DNA of 64,000 nucleotides from an uncultured Psychroserpens sp. (GTDB lineage Bacteria; Bacteroidota; Bacteroidia; Flavobacteriales; Flavobacteriaceae): assembly GCF_947503375.1 (NCBI RefSeq), contig NZ_CANNDQ010000002.1, positions 207,182 to 271,181 on the forward strand, written 5' to 3'. A program made the translations under genes and the position numbers. Every line of letters begins with the position of its first letter. Position 1 is the first letter of the stretch. Below the pieces are notes generated by a model. That model was not told where the DNA came from. It worked only from the letters and a program-made list of their open reading frames with translations, and searched no databases. Below, piece by piece: positions 1 to 7,632 of this stretch.

Positions 1-2107
1 AATAATTGTTGGTAGACACCTGCTGCAAAATACGATGAAAAGGATTATACGTTTGAATTAATACTTTTCCTCGCTCTTTAGTGCGTCCTGCTCTTCCAGA
101 AACTTGAGCCATTAGCTGATAACTACGTTCGTGCGCTCTAAAATCTGGAAAATTAAGCATATTATCAGCATTCATGATACCAACAAGCTTAACATTTCTA
201 AAATCCAATCCTTTAGTAAGCATTTGTGTGCCTACAAGAATATCAATTTCTTGCTGTTCTAATGCAGTAATTATCTTTTCATAACCATATTTACCTCTTG
301 TAGTATCTAGATCCATACGAGCAACATTAAAATCTGGAAACAACATCTTTGCTTCTTGTTCTACTTGTTCGGTACCAAAGCCCTTAGAATCTAGTTCTAC
401 ACTACCACAGGCCTCACAAGTTTTGTGCATAATCACGTGATAACCGCAATAATGACATCGCAATTGATTTTTATATTGATGAAATGTTAAACTGACATCA
501 CAGTTAGGACATTGTGGCGAGTGACCACAAGTATTACATTCAACAATAGGCGAAAAGCCTCTTCTGTTCTGAAAGAGTATCACTTGATGACCTGCGGTAA
601 GAGTGTCTTGAATTTCTTCTATCAAACGGTCACTAAAATGACCATTCATACGTTTGCGTTTATGCTTATCTTTTAGATCTACAAGTTCAATATCTGGCAT
701 CAATACATCATTGTATCGATGATTGAGTTCAACCAAACCATACTTGCCTTGCTTGGAGTTATAGTAACTCTCTAAACTAGGTGTAGCTGAACCTAAAAGT
801 GTTTTGGTTTTAAATAAACTCGCCAATACAATAGCAGTATCTCTAGCATGATACCTTGGTGCTGGATCAAATTGTTTGTATGATGATTCGTGCTCTTCAT
901 CAACAATAACTAAACCTAAGTCTTGAAATGGTAATAATACTGATGAGCGCGCTCCCAAAATAACCTGAGCCTTAGGTGAATTATTTAATACATTGTTCCA
1001 AACCTCAACACGTTCGTGCGATGAATATTTACTATGAAAAACGGCTACTTTTTTACCAAAATAATTTTGGAGCCGTTCTACCAACTGTGTTGTTAAGGCA
1101 ATTTCAGGAAGTAGATACAAAACTTGTTTCCCTTTTAAAATTTGAGCCTCAATGAGCTTTACATATAACTCAGTTTTGCCAGAAGAAGTTACACCATGCA
1201 GCAGTGTAATACTTTTATTTTTAAAGGATTGAATCACTTCATCTAAAGCAATTTCTTGATATTCATTTAAGCGTTTCAAATCTTCATTTTCTCCACCTTC
1301 ATACTGAACACGATCTGTTTGGATATAATATTCTTCTAAAACCCCTTTATCAACTAATGCTTTCACAATTGCAGAAGAGGTATCACTTTCAGAAATAAGA
1401 TCTGAGACCTTTACAGGTTTTTTAGTTTGAGCAGAAATTGAAAATAAGGTCATTACTACGTCACGTTGTTTTGGAGCTCTGCTTAACAACTCCATTAGCT
1501 GTTGTAATTCGTTTGGAGAAGTATAAGCTGTAGTAATCTTAACATATCTTACCAGCTTAGGTTTGTACTTTTCATAAATCTCTTCTTGAACATTAATGAT
1601 ATTTTTTTCTAACAACCGCTTAATGACGGGTAGTACATTTTTTTTATCTAGAATAGACATCAAGTCTTGAATCTTTAAAGACGATTGATGATGTAAAGCT
1701 TCATATACGATAAATTCATCATCTTTTAATAATTCATCGTTAACCACAACCTCACTATTTCTAGAAATAACCGTCTCGCTTTCAAGAATAAATGCACTTG
1801 GTAGAGCCGCACGCATCACCTCTCCTACTGTACACATGTAATAGTTAGCCATCCATTGCCAATGCACTAGCTGTATTAAAGTCACGACTGGTGACTCATC
1901 TAATATCTGATGAATTTGTTTTGCTTCATAGACCTTGGGAGCTTCGATATGCACTCGCTCAACTAATGCTGTATAAATTTTAGATTTCCCAAAAGGCACA
2001 GACACACGCATACCAGGCTGTAAAAAGTTAGCTTCTGCTTGAGTGATAGCATAAGTAAAACTCTTTTCGAGAGGAATTGGTAATATAACGTTGATAAAGT
2101 TATTCAG
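1..2107 (-). CDS. priA: Primosomal protein N' (replication restart helicase PriA), 3' end cut by window edge
   Basis: ATP-dependent 3'-5' DNA helicase that reloads the replisome at stalled forks. Read on the minus strand, the frame is open from an in-frame stop at 2116-2114 to the window edge. It starts with the 3'-DNA-binding domain (NVILPIPLEKSFTY, then GMRVSVPFGKSKIYTALV), continues with Walker A (GVTSSGKTELYVKL) and a DEEH box (VIVDEEHESSYKQ), and carries the PriA zinc-binding cysteines (CNTCG, CPNC, CHYCG, CEACG). The last residues are missing beyond base 1. Oddity: there is no ATG, GTG or TTG between the upstream stop and the conserved N-terminus. CTG at 2107-2105 is the best candidate start, and the next ATG would delete about 30 conserved residues. 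The gene lies 18 nt after a DUF2147 gene, so the two are probably cotranscribed. Identity is firm; the start is not. Confidence 0.95.
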   Translation of the reverse strand, partial: MNNFINVILPIPLEKSFTYAITQAEANFLQPGMRVSVPFGKSKIYTALVERVHIEAPKVYEAKQIHQILDESPVVTLIQLVHWQWMANYYMCTVGEVMRAALPSAFILESETVISRNSEVVVNDELLKDDEFIVYEALHHQSSLKIQDLMSILDKKNVLPVIKRLLEKNIINVQEEIYEKYKPKLVRYVKITTAYTSPNELQQLMELLSRAPKQRDVVMTLFSISAQTKKPVKVSDLISESDTSSAIVKALVDKGVLEEYYIQTDRVQYEGGENEDLKRLNEYQEIALDEVIQSFKNKSITLLHGVTSSGKTELYVKLIEAQILKGKQVLYLLPEIALTTQLVERLQNYFGKKVAVFHSKYSSHERVEVWNNVLNNSPKAQVILGARSSVLLPFQDLGLVIVDEEHESSYKQFDPAPRYHARDTAIVLASLFKTKTLLGSATPSLESYYNSKQGKYGLVELNHRYNDVLMPDIELVDLKDKHKRKRMNGHFSDRLIEEIQDTLTAGHQVILFQNRRGFSPIVECNTCGHSPQCPNCDVSLTFHQYKNQLRCHYCGYHVIMHKTCEACGSVELDSKGFGTEQVEQEAKMLFPDFNVARMDLDTTRGKYGYEKIITALEQQEIDILVGTQMLTKGLDFRNVKLVGIMNADNMLNFPDFRAHERSYQLMAQVSGRAGRTKERGKVLIQTYNPFHRILQQVSTNNY

Positions 2108-2125
2108 TACTGATCAATTTAAAAA

Positions 2126-2554
2126 TTAGTGCTTTACTCTAACCCAGTATTGGGTTTTATAAAAGAATGCTATGTAACCTCTTACTTGAAGTTGATTTGG
2201 ATTGTCTTCATCTATTTTAAGCCTACACGTATATACTTTACCATCTTCGGGGTTGGTGATGGTTCCTTTCTTATATAGGTTTTTTGCAACCTTCATCATG
2301 TTCTTTATGATAACTAATCCCATAATAGGTTTATTATAGTCATCCCCTTCACAAAATTTACAAGGCAAGTCTCGTTTTGATTTGTCAAATATTTCTACAA
2401 TTTTTCCATATAGTTTTCCATTTTTCTTATAAATCTCTACAATAGATTTAGCTTCGCCAGTTTCGTCATCAATGGTTTTCCATTGGCCTACTACATCCTG
2501 TGCATATAAAAAGCTAGCAAATGCAAAGCAAATTGTAAAAAATAGATACTTCAT
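2126..2554 (-). CDS. DUF2147 family secreted protein
   Basis: A 142-residue protein with a clear signal peptide (residues 1-18, cleaved after LYAQ or close to it). The mature part matches the DUF2147 pattern: VVGQWKTIDDETG near the start, then GKLYGKIVEIFD, a CKFC motif, IMGLVIIKNM, and a closing block with TCRLKI and YWVRV. DUF2147 proteins are small periplasmic or outer-membrane-associated beta-rich proteins of unknown function, so no biochemical role can be given. The gene begins 1 nt after the stop of the YihY-family gene and ends 18 nt before priA, so it sits in the middle of a three-gene minus-strand operon. The two cysteines of CKFC are close enough to form a disulfide (inference). Confidence 0.85.
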   Translation of the reverse strand: MKYLFFTICFAFASFLYAQDVVGQWKTIDDETGEAKSIVEIYKKNGKLYGKIVEIFDKSKRDLPCKFCEGDDYNKPIMGLVIIKNMMKVAKNLYKKGTITNPEDGKVYTCRLKIDEDNPNQLQVRGYIAFFYKTQYWVRVKH

Positions 2555-2555
2555 A

Positions 2556-3473
2556 CTATCTGTGTTTTCGTAATGTTGTTAAAGAGACATTAAGTTCGAA
2601 GCCTAATAATAAAATATTAGCATTAAGCCATAAATAGAACATCAGTATTAATAACGCACCAATAGAACCATATAGTTTATTGTACTGTGCAAAATTTTCA
2701 ATATAAATTCCAAACAAGTAAGATGTAAGTATGATGAGTAACGTAGTAAATAGAGCGCCTACAGAGAAAAACTTGAACTGTTTCCCTTCTTTGGTACCAA
2801 AATAATATAGCGTAGCTGTAGCTAGATAAACCATTATAATAAAAAACATATACTGTGAAAACACTAACCAAAAGTCACTCTTATTTTCAACATGAGCGAA
2901 TTTAAAGATGTTTTCCACCACATAGATATTAAAAAAGCCTAATACAGCTACAGTAAGAATTAGCAATAATGCCAATATCAAAGCAACACCTAAAGCATAT
3001 AAATATTGTTTAAATACATTTCTGGTAAGTTGTTCGTGGTACGAACTTTCGAAGCCAGAAAATACTGCATTAACACCATTGGCCATTAAAAAGATTGAAA
3101 TTAAAAATACAGATGAGATGAGACCGCCTCCTTTTATATTTTCAAAAATGTTTTGAGAAAAGAATTCTGTAGTTGTTGGTGGCAAAAACGATTCTAAAAA
3201 CACCAAAAAATCTGTCTCAAAACCCTGTATAGGAATATGAGGTATAATTATAATTACAAATAATAAAAATGGAAATAGTGCCATAAAAAAACTATAAGCA
3301 ATTGCACTGGCCCTGGTACTCAATGCACCTTTAGCTATACCAATTATGTAGAGTTCAAGAAGATCGTATAAAGACAAGCCCTCAAGCACTTTTAATTTAA
3401 TGCTTTTAAAAAACTTAACCAATAGATTCACCACAGGAATTCGTTCAAGTTTATCTTCTATTGGTTTAGACAT
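2556..3473 (-). CDS. YihY/virulence factor BrkB family inner-membrane protein
   Basis: A 305-residue polytopic membrane protein. After a cytoplasmic amphipathic N-terminus, the typical YihY core begins with AKGALSTRASAIAYSFFMALFPFLLFVI (read in two parts), followed by about five more hydrophobic segments and the family block YGSIGALLILMFYLWL near the C-terminus. Family members were once called ribonuclease BN by mistake; the true function is unknown and may concern envelope homeostasis. It is the first gene of the minus-strand operon with DUF2147 and priA. Its start (ATG at 3473) faces purB across 182 bp of divergent intergenic DNA. The length agrees with other Bacteroidota members. Confidence 0.9.
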   Translation of the reverse strand: MSKPIEDKLERIPVVNLLVKFFKSIKLKVLEGLSLYDLLELYIIGIAKGALSTRASAIAYSFFMALFPFLLFVIIIIPHIPIQGFETDFLVFLESFLPPTTTEFFSQNIFENIKGGGLISSVFLISIFLMANGVNAVFSGFESSYHEQLTRNVFKQYLYALGVALILALLLILTVAVLGFFNIYVVENIFKFAHVENKSDFWLVFSQYMFFIIMVYLATATLYYFGTKEGKQFKFFSVGALFTTLLIILTSYLFGIYIENFAQYNKLYGSIGALLILMFYLWLNANILLLGFELNVSLTTLRKHR

Positions 3474-3613
3474 GCTAAGAATTTATTATTGATTTTTATC
3501 TATGATGCCTATATAATTTAGACATGCATAAAAGTAGAAAACTTATACTAGCAAATTTAAGAAAAGTACAAAAACTTGCAATGTAACATAACGATGCTTC
3601 CATCTAAATCAAT

Positions 3614-3621
3614 TATCTTTG
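3614..3621 (+). promoter_or_regulatory. Promoter -7 element of purB
   Basis: TATCTTTG fits the Bacteroidota -7 consensus TAnnTTTG. It lies 35 nt before the purB ATG, giving a leader of about 30 nt. No convincing TTG -33 element sits at the usual 17-23 nt spacing, so support is from one element only. Confidence 0.45.
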
Positions 3622-3655
3622 GCTTCTTAAAGTTTTAGCAAAAAAACAAAAAACA

Positions 3656-4999
3656 ATGTCAATATCATCACTAAATGCCATCTCTCCTATTGATGGTAGA
3701 TACAGAAGCAAAGTAGACAAATTAGCACCTTATTTTTCTGAAGAAGCACTTATCAAATATCGGGTGCTTGTAGAGGTAGAATATTTTATTGCGTTGTGTG
3801 AACTCAAATTACCACAATTATCAGGTATTGACTCATCTATTTTTGAAGAATTAAGATTGATCTATTCAAACTTTTCTTCTGAAGATGCACAATCTATAAA
3901 AGACATTGAAACAGTTACAAATCATGATGTCAAAGCTGTTGAATATTTTATAAAAGAAAAATTTGACAATCTTAATCTTAGTAAGTATAAAGAATTTATT
4001 CATTTTGGATTAACCTCTCAAGATATTAATAACACTGCAATCCCATTAAGCATAAAAGATGCTATGAACGATGTGTACGTTCCAGAATATTTTGAGATAC
4101 TCGACAAGCTTAAAGCACTTGCAAATGAATGGAAAGACATTTCTATGCTCGCAAGAACTCATGGGCAACCTGCATCTCCTACGCGTCTAGGTAAAGAAAT
4201 TCAAGTCTTTGTAGTACGCTTGGAGGAGCAATTCAATTTATTAAATGACATTCCAAGCGCGGCTAAATTTGGAGGCGCAACAGGAAATTTCAATGCGCAT
4301 AAAGTTGCTTATCCGCATATAGATTGGAGAGCTTTTGGCTCTCAATTTGTTCAAGAAAAACTAGGATTACAACATTCGTTTCCTACAACTCAGATAGAAC
4401 ATTACGATCATATGGCCGCATTATTTGATGCGCTTAAGCGTATCAATACGATCATTATTGATCTTGATCGTGATGTGTGGACTTATGTCTCTATGGATTA
4501 TTTCAAACAAAAAATTAAAAAAGGTGAAATTGGAAGTAGTGCCATGCCTCATAAAGTGAATCCCATAGATTTTGAAAATTCTGAAGGCAATTTAGGTATT
4601 GCAAATGCAATATTTGAACATTTGTCTGCTAAGCTCCCCGTTTCAAGATTGCAACGTGATTTAACAGATAGTACTGTATTACGTAATGTTGGTGTTCCGT
4701 TTGGACATACATTAATTGGTTTTAAGTCTACGCTTAAAGGGTTAAATAAATTATTACTCAACGCTATCAAATTTGAGCAAGATTTAGAAAACAACTGGGC
4801 TGTTGTTGCTGAAGCTATTCAAACTATACTTCGTCGTGAGGCTTACCCAAATCCTTATGAAGCTTTGAAAGGGCTAACCCGAACCAACGAAACTATTAAC
4901 CAGCGTTCTATTTCAGAGTTTATTGATAAATTAAAAGTGTCTGAAGCCATAAAAGAAGAACTAAAAGCTATTAACCCAAATAATTACACTGGCATTTAA
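3656..4999 (+). CDS. purB: Adenylosuccinate lyase
   Basis: Catalyses two fumarate-releasing steps in purine synthesis: SAICAR to AICAR, and adenylosuccinate to AMP. The 447-residue protein starts with the family-typical LNAISPIDGRY. It carries the fumarate lyase signature GSSAMPHKVNP at about residues 293-303; the serine in this flexible loop is the catalytic residue in the superfamily. The TSQDINNT and ARTHGQPASP motifs that build the active site are also present. Length is normal for the PurB form found in Bacteroidota and gammaproteobacteria. A small membrane-protein gene follows 3 nt after the stop. The other purine gene here, purL at 41537, is unlinked. Confidence 0.97.
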   Translation: MSISSLNAISPIDGRYRSKVDKLAPYFSEEALIKYRVLVEVEYFIALCELKLPQLSGIDSSIFEELRLIYSNFSSEDAQSIKDIETVTNHDVKAVEYFIKEKFDNLNLSKYKEFIHFGLTSQDINNTAIPLSIKDAMNDVYVPEYFEILDKLKALANEWKDISMLARTHGQPASPTRLGKEIQVFVVRLEEQFNLLNDIPSAAKFGGATGNFNAHKVAYPHIDWRAFGSQFVQEKLGLQHSFPTTQIEHYDHMAALFDALKRINTIIIDLDRDVWTYVSMDYFKQKIKKGEIGSSAMPHKVNPIDFENSEGNLGIANAIFEHLSAKLPVSRLQRDLTDSTVLRNVGVPFGHTLIGFKSTLKGLNKLLLNAIKFEQDLENNWAVVAEAIQTILRREAYPNPYEALKGLTRTNETINQRSISEFIDKLKVSEAIKEELKAINPNNYTGI

Positions 5000-5002
5000 C
5001 AT

Positions 5003-5194
5003 ATGATTTTTAATAAAAATACAGTTGCTTTAATCTATACAGGACTACTTGCTTTGAGTTTCTTTTTAGCAGGTATTTTTAATGTATTAGACTATTTTAT
5101 TGTTAAAGCCATATTATTTATCGCCTTCACATTTTTAGGAGCTATATTGGTTTGGATAGCTCTTAAAGATTCAGATCAAAAAAAATCACCTTGA
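5003..5194 (+). CDS. Small two-helix membrane protein
   Basis: A 63-residue protein with two strongly hydrophobic segments (about residues 9-27 and 33-54) joined by a short loop (NVLDYF), and a charged C-terminal tail (KDSDQKKSP). It starts 3 nt after the purB stop and ends just before a strong hairpin, so it is almost certainly cotranscribed with purB. I do not recognise a named family and assign no function. Tight coupling to purB and intact membrane topology favour a real gene over a chance reading frame. Confidence 0.65.
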   Translation: MIFNKNTVALIYTGLLALSFFLAGIFNVLDYFIVKAILFIAFTFLGAILVWIALKDSDQKKSP

Positions 5195-5215
5195 GTTTTA
5201 ACCCAAGGCGATTTA
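5181..5215. terminator. Bidirectional intrinsic terminator
   Basis: Arms AAATCACCTTG and CAAGGCGATTT pair over 11 positions with one mismatch. An A-run lies on the left. The hairpin overlaps the end of the small membrane-protein gene and separates it from the convergent DUF4252 gene ending at 5243. Confidence 0.65.
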
Positions 5216-5242
5216 ACATTAACATTTTTAAATTACGTATCG

Positions 5243-5791
5243 TTATTCAAAAAAATTTGTGAACTGTTTCAGTTCAGAGTCGTTGATATTTGCTTTTTCA
5301 AACACACTTGTCAAAGTCATGATTTTATCTACATTCATATCATCACCCAAAACCCTTACAACTGCAAAGCCTCTATCGTTAGAAGCTCCCATTAGTATAA
5401 TTTCTTCAATACTGTCTTCTTCTCCTAAAAACTTAACGACAAACTTACCATCTGTAGTGTTTCCACCGCGCATAAGCTCTTCATATTTTGGATTATTAAG
5501 GATGGTCTTCACTTTAGCCAATTCCACTTCAAATTCTTCAGCTTTATCATCGCCTTCAATTACATAAGCTAAAAGACTTAATTTCTCAATAGATTCATAA
5601 GCTTCAAGTTCTTCTTCGGTAAGGGTGGTCTTATCAATTTTCAACATACTTGTTGGTATATCTAAAGACGTAAACCCAGGAGCTAACTCGCTATCAACAT
5701 AATAGCGTTGTAATGATGGGTCTTGGTTGCAACTTTGTAAGGTTACAACCAAGAACAACATCATGATTATGGTTTTGATTGATGAATTCAT
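5243..5791 (-). CDS. DUF4252 domain lipoprotein
   Basis: A 182-residue protein with a lipoprotein signal peptide (lipobox LQSC, lipidated Cys at about residue 21). The mature region has the DUF4252 layout, with IEKLSLLAYVIEGDD in the first half and a VKFLGEEDSIEEIILMG-type block in the second (shortened here). DUF4252 is a Bacteroidota family of unknown function often encoded next to ECF sigma genes. This is the last gene of a four-gene minus-strand cluster (sigma, anti-sigma-like, DUF4252, DUF4252) and begins 12 nt after its paralogue. By context it is probably an envelope output or sensing component of the sigma module; that is inference. Confidence 0.85.
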   Translation of the reverse strand: MNSSIKTIIMMLFLVVTLQSCNQDPSLQRYYVDSELAPGFTSLDIPTSMLKIDKTTLTEEELEAYESIEKLSLLAYVIEGDDKAEEFEVELAKVKTILNNPKYEELMRGGNTTDGKFVVKFLGEEDSIEEIILMGASNDRGFAVVRVLGDDMNVDKIMTLTSVFEKANINDSELKQFTNFFE

Positions 5792-5803
5792 GTAGTATAT
5801 GAT

Positions 5804-6376
5804 TTAGTTTTTATCTTTTCCAGCTTTCTTTAACTGATCGCCACCAGGCATATTCACTTGATTAGTCAACTTAGAAATTTGTCTTAAGTCGATATCTCCA
5901 GTTAAAGTTAGAACAACACTTTCAATTTCTCTTTTCTTACCATTGATTGTAATGTCTTGTCCTTTGGTCATTTCTTTTAAACCATCAACAAACATTAATA
6001 GTTCTTTTACGTGGTTTTCATCTTTTCCTTCTTTTACGTAAAAATTAACGGTTTGATCACCATCTTTGATACGCATCAACTCTTCTAACTTTGTAGATTT
6101 TAAGTACTTCGTTACAGTTGCATTCATTTCTGCAGCAATTTTAGAATCTCCTGTTGTGAACACTTTAAAGCTTGTAATACTCTTTGCCATGTTTAAATAT
6201 TCCTGTGCTTCAGGATCATCTAAATCAATTCCCATAGTTGCTAACATTTTGAACATTTTTTGATTGACAACTACAGATGTTACACCTTCTTGATCTTCGA
6301 ACTTATCAAATATACCTTGCCCGAAAGAGGCGATTGATGATAACATGATTGCTACGATTACTATTACATTTTTCAT
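5804..6376 (-). CDS. DUF4252 domain secreted protein
   Basis: A 190-residue protein with a signal peptide (residues 1-19, ending ASFGQ) and no lipobox, so it is likely periplasmic and soluble. The DUF4252 region shows SITSFKVFTTGD, TKYLKSTKLEELMRIKDG and VKELLMFVDGL in order. It resembles the neighbouring DUF4252 lipoprotein in domain order, so the two look like tandem paralogues, one soluble and one lipid-anchored. The gene lies 21 nt after the anti-sigma-like gene and 12 nt before its paralogue. The function of the family is unknown; regulation by the cognate ECF sigma factor is inferred from gene order and from a candidate sigma promoter at 7511-7539. Confidence 0.85.
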   Translation of the reverse strand: MKNVIVIVAIMLSSIASFGQGIFDKFEDQEGVTSVVVNQKMFKMLATMGIDLDDPEAQEYLNMAKSITSFKVFTTGDSKIAAEMNATVTKYLKSTKLEELMRIKDGDQTVNFYVKEGKDENHVKELLMFVDGLKEMTKGQDITINGKKREIESVVLTLTGDIDLRQISKLTNQVNMPGGDQLKKAGKDKN

Positions 6377-6397
6377 GATTACTTGTTTTTTTAATTA

Positions 6398-6967
6398 TTA
6401 ATTCTTTTGTTTTAAAAATTTGCTTGTTGTTTTTCCGAGCTCTCCAACATAACTCGCATTTTGTGCACCTAGATTAAAATTATCAGATACCATATCTAAT
6501 GCGTTAAGGCTAGAAGCACCTTGGTTAAAATTATCAGATACCATTCCTAAAGCATTTAGGCTTGTAGTACCTTTATTGAAATTAGAAGATAGCATTGCCA
6601 GTGCTTCTTTGGTTTTGAAATAAAGTTCTTTTTCTTCTTTTGTTAATTGCTCAAAAGAAATAACTTCAGTTGAATTAGAACCTTCTCCAAAAATATTCGG
6701 AATAAATATTCCTAACATTAGAACTGCTACTGCTGCGACAGAAATCCATTGGTACAAATTGTTTTTCTTCTTAGGTTTTAATGGAACGTCTTTCGTATAA
6801 AGTTCTTGTTTTGTCGTATTGAAATGTTGAAACATAATCTGGTACGACTCTAAATGAGAAGCCACATTATCTTGAGCAAAATATGCTTTTAATTTTTGCT
6901 CTTCCTTTAGTGATGTTTCACCATTATCATACTTTTCTAATAGTTTTTCTATACTATTTAACACCAT
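6398..6967 (-). CDS. Anti-sigma-factor-like membrane protein with three 17-residue repeats
   Basis: A 189-residue protein. The N-terminal part (about 1-80) is charged and cytoplasmic (IEKLLEKYDNGETSLKEEQKLK), typical of the short sigma-binding regions of Bacteroidota anti-sigma proteins. One transmembrane helix follows (about residues 74-92, ISVAAVAVLMLGIFIPNIF). The periplasmic part contains three tandem 17-residue units, MLSSNFNKGTTSLNALG, MVSDNFNQGASSLNALD and MVSDNFNLGAQNASYVG. Its start overlaps the sigma gene by 14 nt, indicating translational coupling. I infer that it inhibits the ECF sigma factor; the binding domain is too short to prove this by eye. The repeat block is unusual and looks like internal duplication. 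Confidence 0.75.
   Translation of the reverse strand: MVLNSIEKLLEKYDNGETSLKEEQKLKAYFAQDNVASHLESYQIMFQHFNTTKQELYTKDVPLKPKKKNNLYQWISVAAVAVLMLGIFIPNIFGEGSNSTEVISFEQLTKEEKELYFKTKEALAMLSSNFNKGTTSLNALGMVSDNFNQGASSLNALDMVSDNFNLGAQNASYVGELGKTTSKFLKQKN
6473..6625 (-). repeat. Three tandem 51-bp coding repeats
   Basis: The plus-strand sequence TTAAAATTATCAGATACCAT begins at 6474 and again at 6525, exactly 51 bp apart. A diverged third copy starts at 6576. The copies encode the three 17-residue units of the anti-sigma-like protein. Confidence 0.8.
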
Positions 6968-7463
6968 AACTATGTGTATTTGTTAATTTTTCTCTTATTG
7001 TCTTTCTAGCTCTAGATAAGGCGACACGAATTGCTGTTGGGTTCATATCTACTACTTTTGCAATTTCATCAAAATCATACTCTTCTATATCTCTGAGCTG
7101 TAAAATTATTTTTTGTTGTTCGGGTAACTCTTCAATTATTTTAGATACCCAATCGACACTATCTTTATTTTCAACTTGGTTTTGTAACGACGTGTTATTG
7201 TCTTGATAATTACTGTGAACAATTTTTAAATTCTGTGCCTGTTTCGATTTTAAACGATCTAAGCAAAAATTCTTCGTCATGGTCATCGAAAATGCTTCTA
7301 CGTTTTTATACTCACTTATCTTAGCTTTATTGTGCCACAATTTCATCAAAATCTCCTGTGTTGCATCTTCAGCTTCTTCGTTAGAAACGAGAAGGCGTTT
7401 TGCTAAACGGAAGACCTTATCCTTAAAAGGCATTACTAATTTTACAAAATCAGTTTGTGTCAT
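6954..7463 (-). CDS. RNA polymerase sigma factor, ECF subfamily
   Basis: A 169-residue group 4 sigma factor. Region 2 spans about residues 8-75 (KDKVFRLAKRLL, then EDATQEILMKLWHNK, then AFSMTMTKNFCLDRLKSK) and binds core polymerase and the -10 element. Region 4 spans about 110-160 (LPEQQKIILQLRDIEEYDF, then AIRVALSRARKTIREKL) and binds the -35 element. It is the first gene of a minus-strand cluster with an anti-sigma-like protein and two DUF4252 proteins. The ATG at 7463 lies 48 nt after a candidate ECF promoter, suggesting autoregulation. It is a different sigma factor from the one at 36504. Confidence 0.95.
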   Translation of the reverse strand: MTQTDFVKLVMPFKDKVFRLAKRLLVSNEEAEDATQEILMKLWHNKAKISEYKNVEAFSMTMTKNFCLDRLKSKQAQNLKIVHSNYQDNNTSLQNQVENKDSVDWVSKIIEELPEQQKIILQLRDIEEYDFDEIAKVVDMNPTAIRVALSRARKTIREKLTNTHSYGVK

Positions 7464-7510
7464 TGTTTGGTTGTTAGTTCAAAACAGTTGATTATTCTGC
7501 TTCTTGATAT

Positions 7511-7539
7511 TACGACGAACCATGGTAACTTTTGTTACA
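7511..7539 (-). promoter_or_regulatory. Candidate ECF-type promoter of the sigma/DUF4252 operon
   Basis: On the minus strand a -35-like TGTAACA (7539-7533) and a -10-like CGTCGTA (7517-7511) are separated by 15 nt. The core reads AAC-N17-GTC, the same as in front of the second ECF operon at 36463-36489. The layout resembles autoregulated ECF promoters; use by this sigma factor is inferred. Confidence 0.5.
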
Positions 7540-7632
7540 CGATATTTTTTAATTTACAATAATGTAAGTAAATTTATAGTTTAATAGACTAAAGCCTTAT
7601 AGGTTTTAAACTAAAAATTGAAAAAGAAAAAT

